From the NCBI RefSeq assembly GCF_018283455.1, contig NZ_JAAMTH010000001.1, positions 3,472,551 through 3,536,550 of the forward strand: a DNA stretch of 64,000 bases, read 5' to 3'. Source of the DNA: Planococcus sp. MSAK28401 (GTDB lineage Bacteria; Bacillota; Bacilli; Bacillales_A; Planococcaceae). Position 1 is the first letter of the stretch. The number at the start of each line of letters is the position of its first letter. Positions 7,526 through 16,774 of the stretch are shown here, piece by piece. Under the pieces are notes generated by a model. That model was not told where the DNA came from. It did no database searches and worked only from the letters and a program-made list of their open reading frames with translations. A program made the translations under genes and the position numbers.

Positions 7526-9073
7526 ATGATACTAGATGCGCAAATCAAATCTCAATTAGAGCAATACTTGCAGCTACTGGAAGGCGACGTGCTGCTCCAA
7601 GTGAGCGCCGGATCCGATAAGGTATCAACAGATATGGTCGATTTGGTGGAAGAACTATCCGCCATGTCCCCGCGCATTCAAATGGAGCGCACGGAGCTTG
7701 AGAGAACCCCGAGCTTCAGCGTCACCCGTCCTGGAGAAGTAACGGGCATCACTTTTGCCGGCATCCCGCTCGGCCACGAGTTTACGTCGCTCGTCCTTGC
7801 CTTATTGCAAGTGAGCGGACGTGCGCCGAAAGCCGACGAAAAAACGATGGGACAGATTAAAGCACTCGAAGGCACATACCATTTCGAGTCTTACATCAGC
7901 TTGAGCTGCCAGAACTGCCCAGAAGTCGTGCAATCACTTAATTTGATGAGCGTCCTCAACCCGAACATCACGCATACGATGATCGACGGGGCTGCCTTCA
8001 AAGAAGAAGTCGAAAGCAAAGACATCATGGCTGTTCCGACAGTCTTCTTGAACGGCGAATCGTTTGCAAGCGGCCGCATGTCGCTTGAGGAATTGCTTGC
8101 GAAACTCGGCAGCTCACCAGACGCTTCCGAATTCGAAGGCAAAGATCCGTTTGACGTGCTCGTCGTCGGCGGCGGCCCAGCTGGTGCCAGCGCAGCGATC
8201 TATGCGGCTCGTAAAGGCATCCGCACAGGCATCGTCGCGGAACGCTTCGGCGGCCAGGTGATGGATACCTTGAGCATCGAGAACTTCGTCAGCGTCAAGC
8301 ACACGGAAGGCCCGAAATTTGCGGCCAGCCTCGAAGAGCATGTGAAAGAATACGATATCGAGCTGATGAACTTGCAGCGCGCAAAACGCTTAGAGAAAAA
8401 AGAGCTGTTCGAGCTTGAACTCGAAAACGGCGCTGTCGTCACAGGCAAAACCGTCATTCTTTCAACAGGTGCCCGCTGGCGCAATATTGGCGTTCCGGGC
8501 GAAGAGGAATTCAAGAACAAAGGCGTGGCCTACTGCCCGCATTGCGACGGCCCGTTATTTGCCGGCAAAGACGTCGCGGTCATCGGCGGCGGCAACTCCG
8601 GCGTCGAAGCGGCGATCGACCTTGCAGGCATCACGAATCACGTGACGGTGTTGGAATACAACGCAGAGCTTAAAGCGGATTCCGTTTTGCAGGATCGCCT
8701 GAAGAGCCTGCCGAACGTCACGGTGCTGACAAATGCCCGCACACAGGAAATTACCGGCACCGATAAAGTGAACGGCATTTCCTATATCGACCTTCAAAGC
8801 GGCGAAGAAAAGCATGTCGAACTATCCGGCGTCTTCGTCCAAATCGGCCTCGTGCCAAACACCGACTGGCTCGGTGACTTTGTCGAGCGCACCGCGCACG
8901 GCGAAATCGTCATCGACCAGCGCGGCGCAACGAATATGCCGGGCGTGTTTGCGGCAGGCGACTGCACAAACATCCCGTACAAACAGATCATCATTTCGAT
9001 GGGCTCTGGCGCAACGGCTTCATTGAGCGCATTCGACCACCTCATCCGAAGCGATATCCCTGTTTTGGTGTAA
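7526..9073 (+). CDS. ahpF: Alkyl hydroperoxide reductase subunit F
   Basis: A 515-residue flavoprotein that passes electrons from NADH to AhpC. The N-terminal double thioredoxin-like domain holds the redox pair CQNC (Cys128, Cys131). The thioredoxin-reductase-like part begins with the FAD site VVGGGPAGASAAIYAARKG near residue 215, has the active-site pair CPHC near 340, an NAD-binding VIGGGNSGVEAA, and the C-terminal FAD motif GVFAAGDCTN. Length agrees with the family. The start ATG at 7526 is 8 bases after AAGGAG; a TTG two codons earlier is less well placed. It is co-transcribed with ahpC and ends at a strong terminator. Confidence 0.97.
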   Translation: MILDAQIKSQLEQYLQLLEGDVLLQVSAGSDKVSTDMVDLVEELSAMSPRIQMERTELERTPSFSVTRPGEVTGITFAGIPLGHEFTSLVLALLQVSGRAPKADEKTMGQIKALEGTYHFESYISLSCQNCPEVVQSLNLMSVLNPNITHTMIDGAAFKEEVESKDIMAVPTVFLNGESFASGRMSLEELLAKLGSSPDASEFEGKDPFDVLVVGGGPAGASAAIYAARKGIRTGIVAERFGGQVMDTLSIENFVSVKHTEGPKFAASLEEHVKEYDIELMNLQRAKRLEKKELFELELENGAVVTGKTVILSTGARWRNIGVPGEEEFKNKGVAYCPHCDGPLFAGKDVAVIGGGNSGVEAAIDLAGITNHVTVLEYNAELKADSVLQDRLKSLPNVTVLTNARTQEITGTDKVNGISYIDLQSGEEKHVELSGVFVQIGLVPNTDWLGDFVERTAHGEIVIDQRGATNMPGVFAAGDCTNIPYKQIIISMGSGATASLSAFDHLIRSDIPVLV

Positions 9074-9080
9074 TAAAGAC

Positions 9081-9119
9081 AAAAGGACTGCGAAGAGAAT
9101 TTCTTCGCAGTCCTTTTTT
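9081..9119. terminator. Terminator after ahpF (and after the deaminase)
   Basis: AAAGGACTGCGAAGA and its complement form a 15-bp stem with a 5-base loop, followed by T6 on the plus strand and preceded by A-rich sequence. It lies between two convergent genes and may work in both directions. Confidence 0.85.
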
Positions 9120-9125
9120 ATGTGC

Positions 9126-9608
9126 TTACCGCTTCGCTTCGTGCAAGCGCCGATGAAACTGGTGCACTTGTTCTGCAAGTTCCGGCACCGGTCCGTCGAT
9201 GTCCGGGTCTGTCAGGATTTCCGGGATGGACAGATTGCGGACAGGCGAAGGCTCCGCGCCGAGCTCTTGCATCCACTCGCCCAATTGCTGTGACGAACTC
9301 GCGTAGACGATGCGGCCGAGCCCGACCCAGCCATGCGCCGCTGCGCACATCGGGCAATGCTCGCCGGACGTATAGACAGTCGCTTGCGCCCGTTCTTCCG
9401 GGGCTAGATGCTCTGCCGCCCAGCGTGCAATTGCAAATTCGGGATGCTGCGTATGGTCGCCGCCTGCCACATGGTTATGGTCTTCAAACAACACCTCACC
9501 CTGTGACGATACGAGGATTGAACCAAACGGCTCGTCCCCTTTTTCAAGCGCCTGTTCGGCGAGTTCTACGCAGCGCTGCAAATATTGCAGATCGGTTTCT
9601 GAGATCAT
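9126..9608 (-). CDS. Nucleoside/guanine deaminase-like protein of the cytidine deaminase fold
   Basis: A 160-residue zinc deaminase. The zinc ligands and proton shuttle are seen as HPE (His55, Glu57; the usual HAE with Ala replaced by Pro) and GEHCPMC (Cys85, Cys88). The family covers guanine deaminase, tRNA adenosine deaminase and related base deaminases. The overall sequence, with long C-terminal segment PEILTDPDIDGPVPELAEQVHQF, suits the stand-alone nucleoside deaminases more than TadA. The start follows AAAGGAGGACC. It is a single gene, convergent with ahpF. Substrate is not certain. Confidence 0.8.
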   Translation of the reverse strand: MISETDLQYLQRCVELAEQALEKGDEPFGSILVSSQGEVLFEDHNHVAGGDHTQHPEFAIARWAAEHLAPEERAQATVYTSGEHCPMCAAAHGWVGLGRIVYASSSQQLGEWMQELGAEPSPVRNLSIPEILTDPDIDGPVPELAEQVHQFHRRLHEAKR

Positions 9609-9699
9609 AGTGGTCCTCCTTTTGAGTTCCTATAGATTATCTATAAGGATTTTACCCGTTCAACATTCAGCATAACCGTAAACAATTTGAACAAGATTG

Positions 9700-10887
9700 T
9701 TACTCCAACTCTTCCTCCGCCAATAATTTAAACCCTTCCACTACCGTATCCTCTTCGACTTCGATCAGGATGCAGCGCCGGCCATTGTAATTGACTTGTT
9801 TGACGTAACGTAAGTCTTCGGGGCCGATCTTGATTTCCGCGACTTTCGTGTTGATCTTGATCGATTTGGCCCCGTATTTCGGCACGATGTGGCTCGCTTT
9901 CATCTCGTACTGGCGGTCATCGGTCACTTGCTGGAAAGCCTGTTCCACTTTCTCCGTGCTGATGTCTTTGATGCCGCTCGCCTTCAAGACGCGCTCGACT
10001 TCCTTGGAATCCAGCATTGGTGCCGGCTCGTCCTCGTCTTCCGCTTCCACTTCGAGCATGCTGTTGATCTCGTCGTAGACGCCCGCGAGCGTTCTCGAAT
10101 TGACTTCATCGCCAATCACTTGCTTGACGATTTCTTCAAAGACTACTTTATCGTCTTCTGCAGTGGTGATTTCGTCGCCGTTCAGCACGTTTTCGATAAA
10201 CTGGAAATCCGGCTTATTGGCCTTTGCCGCGGAATACAAGATGCGGTTAACATCTGCGGCGCTGTTCGTGAAACTCGGGAACAAGAACCCGCCGACCGGA
10301 GACGACAGCTTAATGACCGGGTCCGCCATGATGTTCGACTTGAATTCCTTTTCGATAAAATCAAACACCAGCGACGATTTCGGCAGTTCGGTCTGGTTCA
10401 TGCTGCTGAGGACGAACGGCGTCGTGTACACTTCGTCGCGCATTGCGGCTTCCGTCTCGTCAGGCTCGCGTTTCGTCGTCTTGAAATACGTGCCGCGGAT
10501 AAAGGTGATGACCATGTCTTTCTCGTATGGCGTTTCTTCAACCATCTTCAAAGCGACACGCTGCATATTTTCTTTCCAGCCTTCTGCATCGTCCGCATGA
10601 AGCCCTTCGTACAGTAAATGCTGCGTATGGTCCACTTGCCCTTCTTCGGGGCGCTGAAACTTCACTTCGAACAGCTTGATGTCGAGCTTGCCTGCTAGCA
10701 CTTTCTTGAAATTGGCCAAAAACAGCTCTTGCTGCTCCCGGTCGAGCAAGGAAAACGAACGGCTCTCCTCGTGGAAGATCTCACTTGTGTCCTGCTTGAT
10801 ATATACATTGTAAATTTCGGCGATTTTCAGTAAATCCGTCTCCAGTTTGAATTGCTTGCGGATCTCGGCAATGTCTTTTTTATTCAT
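9700..10887 (-). CDS. DUF4317 family protein
   Basis: A 395-residue cytosolic protein with the start MNKKDIAEIRKQFKLETD typical of DUF4317. It is acidic, with no signal peptide or membrane segment. The middle carries conserved-looking stretches SPVGGFLFPSFTNSAADVNRILY and the C terminus has the KASHIVPKYGAKSIKIN segment. The function of the family is not known. A longer frame reaches 11031, but the ATG at 10887 fits the family start; the Shine-Dalgarno there is weak (GGGAG, about 12 bases upstream). It stands alone between the deaminase and a divergent propeller gene. Confidence 0.8.
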   Translation of the reverse strand: MNKKDIAEIRKQFKLETDLLKIAEIYNVYIKQDTSEIFHEESRSFSLLDREQQELFLANFKKVLAGKLDIKLFEVKFQRPEEGQVDHTQHLLYEGLHADDAEGWKENMQRVALKMVEETPYEKDMVITFIRGTYFKTTKREPDETEAAMRDEVYTTPFVLSSMNQTELPKSSLVFDFIEKEFKSNIMADPVIKLSSPVGGFLFPSFTNSAADVNRILYSAAKANKPDFQFIENVLNGDEITTAEDDKVVFEEIVKQVIGDEVNSRTLAGVYDEINSMLEVEAEDEDEPAPMLDSKEVERVLKASGIKDISTEKVEQAFQQVTDDRQYEMKASHIVPKYGAKSIKINTKVAEIKIGPEDLRYVKQVNYNGRRCILIEVEEDTVVEGFKLLAEEELE

Positions 10888-11124
10888 CTCTATTTCCAAC
10901 TCCCAGCTAATAGAATCCATGTTTTTGCAAAAAAAGAGCATCGAAAGCCTGCGCTTTTGACACTGCTCCATTATACCAGTTGAACGGCCTTGCATGTACG
11001 ATGCCCGCAATTCACAGGCAGCCTTTCGCACAGTAGCTCTAGCAGAAACCGTTTGGATTTGCTGCGCAATAAGCTATGATGTCTGGAAGGCGTATCAATA
11101 AGAAACCAATGTGGAGTGAGGAGC

Positions 11125-12510
11125 ATGCAGGATATGGGCAAACGAATTGAGCATGAAATTTTATGGCAAGTCAAAACAGGCGATGAACCGATCTATTCCA
11201 CTCCCATCTTCGCCACCTTCAGCAAGGGCCAGCGAGTTGTCATCTATCAATCCTGGGATTGGTACATCTACGTCCGGGAAGTGGAAACCGGGCAATTAGT
11301 TTGGCGCTATCTCTTCGGGGCGCCGAATTACGGGCGCCCTCAAGCAGCGGATGTGGACGGCGACGGCAACATCGAAATTTTCGGCGCTTCCCATGACGGC
11401 CATGTTTACTGCTTGAATGAACAAGGAGAACGCGTCTGGTTTCACTCAAACCTCTATTACCGCGAAGGCAGCGGACAAGTCACGTCAGCAAGCGAATGGG
11501 GAATTACCGATTCAACAAAAGAGTGGGCGGCCAATTCGTTTCTGAGGATGGATGGCAACCACGCCGAGCTCGCTATCGTTTCGGGGCCCGGCACAGGACA
11601 AAGGCGGAAAATCAGCGGCACCGAAACGGACACCATTTGGATCGAAGAGGCGTTCGACACCTTGCCCGATGCCACATCAACTTACGAGATCCACCCTTTT
11701 CACGAATCCGATGTGTATTACCAGCATGCCGGCCAGCTGGTGAAAGAGCCGGACGGTTGGTACCTATATACAACTTCTTTTGATAATCAATGCGTCAAAC
11801 TGAAAGCAAGCACCGGCGAATTGATATGGAAATTCAGCTCACTTGAACAGAACGAACCGTTTCCGGCAATCGTGGATATCGACGGAGACGGAAAACTGGA
11901 ATGCCTCTTCAATAGCATCGACGAGCATGTCTATTGCCTAGACGCGGAAACCGGTTCGCTGAAATGGCACAACCATGCCGGGTTTGGCATCGATTGTTTC
12001 GGGAGCTATGCCGATATGGACAACGATGGCGTTTACGAATACATCATCAACGGACGGGGCGGCAGGACGCTTTATCTAGACGGCGTTACGGGCGAGACGA
12101 AATACAACTCGACAGATTGGTCAGTTTGGGCGACCAGCGAAACCAACTCAAGAGCGACGGTCTTCAATTACGAACCGGACAAAAAAGCGGTGGTGTTCGG
12201 CGGCTTGGCTGGCTTCCTCTATTGCTTGGACGGCCAGGCGAATACCATTTGGCGAACCCACTTGGCTGCGAATATGCGCGGGTCGACGACTGTCTTGGAT
12301 ATCAATTCGGACGGAGAGCCGGAAATTCTGGTTCCAGATATGATGGGCACCCTTACGATTCTCAATAAATATGGACAAGAAATCGGGCAAGTACATGTCA
12401 AAGGCGGCATTGAAGGCACGCCGCTTGTCGGCGATTTAGATGGAGACGGGAAAATTGAAGTATTCCTAACTAGTCTCGATGGCTATGTGAGCATGATCAG
12501 ATTCATCTAA
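11125..12510 (+). CDS. Cytosolic beta-propeller protein with FG-GAP/PQQ-like repeats
   Basis: A 461-residue repeat protein without a signal peptide. It contains at least five calcium-loop-like motifs of the type D-x-D-x-D-G: DVDGDGNIE, DIDGDGKLE, DMDNDGVYE, DINSDGEPE and DLDGDGKIE. Between them are blade-like strands with HVYCLNEQGE, HVYCLDAETG and FLYCLDGQAN, which look like PQQ or WD-type blades. The role is unknown; such propellers usually bind partners or polysaccharides and are often exported, which is not visible here. The ATG at 11125 has GGAG 8 bases before it; an ATG three codons later and a GTG at 11116 are alternatives. Confidence 0.7.
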   Translation: MQDMGKRIEHEILWQVKTGDEPIYSTPIFATFSKGQRVVIYQSWDWYIYVREVETGQLVWRYLFGAPNYGRPQAADVDGDGNIEIFGASHDGHVYCLNEQGERVWFHSNLYYREGSGQVTSASEWGITDSTKEWAANSFLRMDGNHAELAIVSGPGTGQRRKISGTETDTIWIEEAFDTLPDATSTYEIHPFHESDVYYQHAGQLVKEPDGWYLYTTSFDNQCVKLKASTGELIWKFSSLEQNEPFPAIVDIDGDGKLECLFNSIDEHVYCLDAETGSLKWHNHAGFGIDCFGSYADMDNDGVYEYIINGRGGRTLYLDGVTGETKYNSTDWSVWATSETNSRATVFNYEPDKKAVVFGGLAGFLYCLDGQANTIWRTHLAANMRGSTTVLDINSDGEPEILVPDMMGTLTILNKYGQEIGQVHVKGGIEGTPLVGDLDGDGKIEVFLTSLDGYVSMIRFI

Positions 12511-12551
12511 AAAATCATATACTTTTCCATATCGAATATCTCCTCCATATG

Positions 12552-12597
12552 AAGCAGTCTGAATCCGATAATCATTCGGATTCAGGCTGCTTTTTTA
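12552..12597 (+). terminator. Terminator of the propeller gene
   Basis: AAGCAGTCTGAATCCG pairs with CGGATTCAGGCTGCTT around a 9-base loop and is followed by a run of T. Confidence 0.85.
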
Positions 12598-12845
12598 AAG
12601 TCGTTTGCCATCATCTGTCCCCTATCTGCGAGAGAAACCCACTTTTAAATTCAAAAAACAATAAAAAAGACAAATTATATTAATTATCTATTTTACTTTA
12701 TTTAAAATCATGCACATTTACCTATTTATAAAATAAATATTAATTCTTTTTAAATTCTATTGACACTTTACTACTACACTAGTTATACTCACACCTTAAT
12801 TGTTTTAAAATTCACAAAATAAAAAATTAATAAGGAGGCACCTCA
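12598..12845 (+). promoter_or_regulatory. Very AT-rich leader with promoter of the exopolysaccharide cluster
   Basis: A sigma-A promoter is clear: -35 TTGACA (12760-12765), 17-bp spacer, -10 TTATAC (12783-12788). The preceding ~150 bases are strongly AT-rich with many A and T tracts, much more than the rest of the window, as in UP elements or sites of nucleoid proteins and repressors. AAGGAGG precedes the first start codon. I see no operator I can name, and no icaR-like regulator gene is adjacent. Confidence 0.75.
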
Positions 12846-14105
12846 ATGGAATTTTCCCAGCTGTTTTCTGGCCCTTATAGTTTCATGACAGGATATGTTT
12901 TTGTTTATCCTTTTGCGATGGCCCTTTTCTGGATAGCCGGTTCTATCCTTTTCCTTAGAACCAAGGAGTTGAAAAGCGAGCCTTTAGACATTGAAGCATT
13001 TGATTGGCCCATGATCAGCATCCTGGTTCCTTGCTATAACGAAGAAGAAACCATCGAAGAAACCGTCCGCAACCTGGTTGGACTGTCTTATCCGAAAAAA
13101 GAAATCATTTTAATCAATGACGGTTCGAAAGATGAGACGAGCGGGATCATCAGAAGATTGGCCGCGCAATACGGGGATGTTCGGGCCATCCAGCTGCAGG
13201 AAAACCGCGGCAAGGCGAACGCGTTGCAAGTCGGCTTATTCGCTTCCAGATCGGAATACCTCATTTGTGTCGATTCGGATGCCCTACTTGCTGATACCGC
13301 CCCTTATTATTTGATCCATCAGTTCTTCGAACAAGGCGAACGGGTCGGCGCTGTAACCGGCAATCCTACGATCCGCAACCGCAACAACTTGCTTAGCCGG
13401 ATGCAGCTGGTCGAATACGCTTCGATCATCGGGGCGATCAAGCGGACGCAACGGCTGCTCGGAAAAGTAATGACCGTTTCCGGCGTGGTCGTCGCTTACC
13501 GCAAAAAAGCGCTCGTCGATGTCGGCTTATGGGACCGCGACATGATCACCGAAGACATCGCGGTCAGCTGGAAACTCCAAAAGCGTTTCTGGGATATCCG
13601 CTACGAACCCCGTGCGCTGTGCTGGATGCTGGTGCCGGAAACGGTATCGGGCATTTGGAAACAGCGGGTCCGCTGGGCGCAAGGCGGGCAGGAAGTCATC
13701 CTGCGCCACTGGAAAGTATTGTTCAACTGGAAACAGCGCAGAATCTGGCTCATTTATCTTGAACAATGGTTCAGCATTCTATGGGCTTTCTGCTGGCTGT
13801 TCATCACGCTATTGTTATTGTTCACGGCTACTACGCTGCAGGAAATGCTGTTCTGGTTCACCTTCAGTTCCTTCGCCTTGGTGTTCATCAGCCTCATTCA
13901 ATTATTCATTGCCCTGTCCATTGACTCCCGCTATAACGGGAAATTGAAATACTATTTCTGGGCCGCTTGGTATCCAGCACTTTATTGGATGATCAATACC
14001 GCTGTCGTCATCGCAGCCATCCCGAAAACAATCTCATCTCGCCTTAAAGGAGGTTACGCTGTATGGAACAGCCCAGACCGCGGTATGAAGAAGAAAGTTT
14101 CCTGA
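12846..14105 (+). CDS. pgaC: Family 2 glycosyltransferase, poly-N-acetylglucosamine synthase type
   Basis: A 419-residue membrane glycosyltransferase like IcaA/PgaC, which polymerises UDP-N-acetylglucosamine into a beta-1,6 chain and moves it over the membrane. It has an N-terminal membrane helix (about 18-37), the GT-A domain with PCYNEEETI (62-70), DSD (143-145), TED (236-238) and QRVRW (273-277), then three or four C-terminal helices. The start follows AAGGAGG. The next gene overlaps its end by 43 bases. Hyaluronan and cellulose synthases share these motifs, but the deacetylase two genes on favours poly-N-acetylglucosamine. Confidence 0.85.
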   Translation: MEFSQLFSGPYSFMTGYVFVYPFAMALFWIAGSILFLRTKELKSEPLDIEAFDWPMISILVPCYNEEETIEETVRNLVGLSYPKKEIILINDGSKDETSGIIRRLAAQYGDVRAIQLQENRGKANALQVGLFASRSEYLICVDSDALLADTAPYYLIHQFFEQGERVGAVTGNPTIRNRNNLLSRMQLVEYASIIGAIKRTQRLLGKVMTVSGVVVAYRKKALVDVGLWDRDMITEDIAVSWKLQKRFWDIRYEPRALCWMLVPETVSGIWKQRVRWAQGGQEVILRHWKVLFNWKQRRIWLIYLEQWFSILWAFCWLFITLLLLFTATTLQEMLFWFTFSSFALVFISLIQLFIALSIDSRYNGKLKYYFWAAWYPALYWMINTAVVIAAIPKTISSRLKGGYAVWNSPDRGMKKKVS

Positions 14106-14563
14106 TCGTCGTCAAGCGCCCCTGGCTCTACGCCAGCATCGATTTCATCTTTTCGATGCTGTGCTGGCTTTATAGTGTATTAGTCGTCTCATTTATCGTC
14201 TCCGCCACTTTCGGCTTTAATAACATTCTGACACGGGTCATGAATTCTTCCTTTAACATGGTCAATCAAGACATCCGCCTATTCATTGCGGCAGCCCTTG
14301 GCGTCTTCCTGCTGTTGTATACGTTGCTGTATTTGAATCATGTCTACAATAAGAAGAGGTTCGGCACTTTAAGAAGACGGCGCTACCCTTCCCCGACAAG
14401 CAATGCCGAACTTAAGTCGTTGGGGTTGATGAAAATAGAAGCGATCGAGAAACTGCAAAGCGAAGACTATGCCGTTTTTGAAACGAACCCGATTGTTCCT
14501 CTTGGAGGTGAGAGCATTGATCAAAAAGATCTTTATTTGGACGACCATTATCGCATTAATTAG
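14063..14563 (+). CDS. pgaD: PgaD/IcaD-like small membrane protein
   Basis: A 166-residue protein with two membrane helices (about 24-46 and 74-94) and a basic cytosolic tail with KKRFGTLRRRR. This plan, and its position between the synthase and the deacetylase, matches PgaD/IcaD, the small subunit required for full synthase activity. Sequence conservation of this class is poor, so the call rests on topology and context. It starts at an ATG after AAAGGAGG inside the end of pgaC, and its own end overlaps the deacetylase start. Confidence 0.7.
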   Translation: MEQPRPRYEEESFLIVVKRPWLYASIDFIFSMLCWLYSVLVVSFIVSATFGFNNILTRVMNSSFNMVNQDIRLFIAAALGVFLLLYTLLYLNHVYNKKRFGTLRRRRYPSPTSNAELKSLGLMKIEAIEKLQSEDYAVFETNPIVPLGGESIDQKDLYLDDHYRIN

Positions 14564-15389
14564 CTTGTTTTTCCTATCGCGAAAAGACCTTTTCGTCGAG
14601 GCTTTCTCAGAAGACAAGCCCGCCATGTCCTTCCCTGAAAAATTGATCGAAGACGGCTGTCTCGGATTGAATTACCACCGTGTCCAAAACGATGATTTGC
14701 TTGTTAAATCGGCACGCAGTGTGCTGCAAACCAACGAGCTGGTGCAATACAGCGTGCTGCAAAGTGAATTTAAAGCACAAATCGATGCTTTGGTGGCAGC
14801 AGATGCGAACTTTTTGAACGAAGAACAATTATTGAAAGCGAAAGCGAGTGGCGACTTTCCTGAAAAATGCGTATGGATTTCATTTGATGATATCGATGTC
14901 TCGGTTTATGAAAATGCTTTTCCGATCTTAAAAGAAGCAAATGTTCCCTTTACCTTGTTCGTCATTGCAGGGCAAGTCGGCAATAAGGACTTCAGCAACT
15001 TGGAAATGTCCACTTGGGACCAGTTGCGGGAGATGAAAAACAGCGGATTGGCTGATTTTGGCTCCCACACTTTTGATATGCATCGCTTCGAAGGCGATAC
15101 ACCCGTCTTTTTGGTCCCCGAGCAAATTGATGCGTTCAAAAAAGATTTGAAAAAAAGCGTCGAAACGATCGAATCCGAACTCGGTGTTAAAGTAAAAAGT
15201 TTCGCTTATCCTTACGGCAACACCAACGAACGGGTGGTTCGCGTATTGAAGGAGCAAGGGCTTGAAGCCGGCCACATTCTAGCTCCCCAAACCATCCGAA
15301 CATCAGATGACAATTATTGGATCAACCGGATCATCGTCAATCAAACCACTTTTGACGACGTCCTGCTTCCTTATTTGGAAAATAACTAA
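14517..15389 (+). CDS. Polysaccharide deacetylase, IcaB/PgaB type
   Basis: A 290-residue exported enzyme of carbohydrate esterase family 4. An uncleaved anchor or signal peptide spans residues 3-20. The metal and catalytic motifs are SFDD (122-125) and SHTFDMH (183-189), followed by FAYPYG. It should remove some acetyl groups from the surface polymer made by the two upstream genes, which allows attachment to the cell. I chose the rare TTG start at 14517 because GGAGGTG lies 6 bases before it and the signal sequence begins there; a longer frame opens at 14469 inside pgaD. The stop is followed by a terminator. No icaC follows. Confidence 0.85.
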   Translation: MIKKIFIWTTIIALISLFFLSRKDLFVEAFSEDKPAMSFPEKLIEDGCLGLNYHRVQNDDLLVKSARSVLQTNELVQYSVLQSEFKAQIDALVAADANFLNEEQLLKAKASGDFPEKCVWISFDDIDVSVYENAFPILKEANVPFTLFVIAGQVGNKDFSNLEMSTWDQLREMKNSGLADFGSHTFDMHRFEGDTPVFLVPEQIDAFKKDLKKSVETIESELGVKVKSFAYPYGNTNERVVRVLKEQGLEAGHILAPQTIRTSDDNYWINRIIVNQTTFDDVLLPYLENN

Positions 15390-15436
15390 GTTTTGCAACC
15401 ACTACTACAGCGCTTGTTGCTTCTGGGCGTTTGGTG

Positions 15437-15472
15437 AGGAAGCTCCTTTCTATACGGAGCTTTCCTTTTTTG
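15437..15472 (+). terminator. Terminator of the exopolysaccharide cluster
   Basis: GGAAGCTCC pairs with GGAGCTTTCC (one bulge) and is followed by T6. Confidence 0.8.
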
Positions 15473-15596
15473 TTCAATAAACCAGTTTTATGCTATCTTC
15501 ATTTGGCCCTAGTGAAACAGTATTTCTCCATCTCGAACTTTCAATTGCCCGTTTCTCCCGCCACGCTGAATAAAGTAATATAAAGGCGGAATGATA

Positions 15597-16694
15597 ATGA
15601 AAAAATGGATTTCCCTGATTGCCTTGTTCATGCTGGCCGGCTGTTCCACACAGCCGGTCCAGCCAACCGAAGATACAAGGAAATATACACACGGCGTGTC
15701 CATCATCGGAAACTCGGTGCTATGGTCTGAAAAAAGTGAGGAACAGCGCAAGGATGGCTGGACCCATGATATTTATAAAAAAGAAATCGGCGAAAGCCAA
15801 TTCGACACACTCGTTTCCAGTCCCGAAGCACAAGAACCGGTCAGCGCCAGTTCAACCGATGAAACGACCATCATCACCTACGAGGACGGCTATGATTCAA
15901 CCAATAATGTTTCCCAGCGTTATAAACTCTATGATGACAATTGGCAGCTTTTGCATGAAGGCACCTTGCGAGACGGCGGGCATTCCGGGCATACGGCTTC
16001 GACAAATGCGCATCACGTCCTTTTTTGGTCCCACGGCTGGGTTAACGGCGGCGGTGTCAATGACCTCGGTTCAGGCAAGGAAGTCATCGTCTCAACCGTT
16101 TCAAATGAAGGCGAAGTTTTGCATGAAATAAACCTATCCCAACCAGACGACCGCGACAGCTGGCCGATGCTTGCCGCTTCTGAAGATAATGCACTGCTCG
16201 TTTGGCAGCAGTTCAATGACGACGCGAGCGAAGCCGCCCTCCGTTTTGCCGTTTATGATCCAGAGGCAAACGAACTGACCGTCACGCCAACCGAATTATT
16301 GCCGCAAGTGGACTTTTATATTTACAGTGTTTCTTATGTACCCGAAGCACAACAATACGTCGTCGCTGCCCAGACAGATCAAGGCGGCACTTTATCATTG
16401 CTGTCAAAAGAAGGGGAACTCCTCGACCAAATCACGTCCCCCCGCCTGGTCCGGGAAGCCGCCCCGGCTATAGAAGGAAATACATTGGTCTTCCCGCAGC
16501 TGCCCGCGAATTATTTCACCGTCCACATTTCGGACGATCAGCTCCAGCTGAATTCTTCTGATTCATTGGATATCAGCTGGGGAACGTCCGGCACCACCGG
16601 CGTATTTCTCGATGAGCGCCGTGTGTATTTTGCGACTTTGAACAAAGAAGGCTTGCAGGAAGTGACGGTGGAGTTGGACGAAGCAGTTCAATAA
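15597..16694 (+). CDS. Lipoprotein of unknown function, probable beta-propeller
   Basis: A 365-residue lipoprotein. The signal peptide MKKWISLIALFMLAGC ends in a clear lipobox, so Cys16 is lipidated. The mature protein is rich in short beta strands separated by loops, with recurring segments such as LLVWQQFNDD and VVAAQTDQGGTLSLL, which suggests a propeller outside the membrane. I recognise no family. The ATG at 15597 is placed 7 bases after AGGCGG; the ATG six bases earlier is too close to it. It follows the exopolysaccharide genes but behind their terminator, so a shared role is only a guess. Confidence 0.7.
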   Translation: MKKWISLIALFMLAGCSTQPVQPTEDTRKYTHGVSIIGNSVLWSEKSEEQRKDGWTHDIYKKEIGESQFDTLVSSPEAQEPVSASSTDETTIITYEDGYDSTNNVSQRYKLYDDNWQLLHEGTLRDGGHSGHTASTNAHHVLFWSHGWVNGGGVNDLGSGKEVIVSTVSNEGEVLHEINLSQPDDRDSWPMLAASEDNALLVWQQFNDDASEAALRFAVYDPEANELTVTPTELLPQVDFYIYSVSYVPEAQQYVVAAQTDQGGTLSLLSKEGELLDQITSPRLVREAAPAIEGNTLVFPQLPANYFTVHISDDQLQLNSSDSLDISWGTSGTTGVFLDERRVYFATLNKEGLQEVTVELDEAVQ

Positions 16695-16706
16695 CTACAC
16701 ATATAA

Positions 16707-16752
16707 AAATAAGGAGTCATCCCTAAGCAACTTAGGGATGACTCCTTATTTA
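16707..16752. terminator. Bidirectional terminator between convergent genes
   Basis: AAATAAGGAGTCATCCCTAAG and its complement form a near-perfect 21-bp stem with a 3-base loop, flanked by A and T runs on both sides. It can serve the lipoprotein gene and the AEC transporter gene. Confidence 0.9.
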
Positions 16753-16774
16753 TTTTTTCCAGGCAGTCACCGTT

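Noticed and set aside
9889..10617. A 242-codon frame antisense to the DUF4317 gene
   Set aside because: Reverse-frame composition and no start signal; the minus-strand protein has a recognised family.
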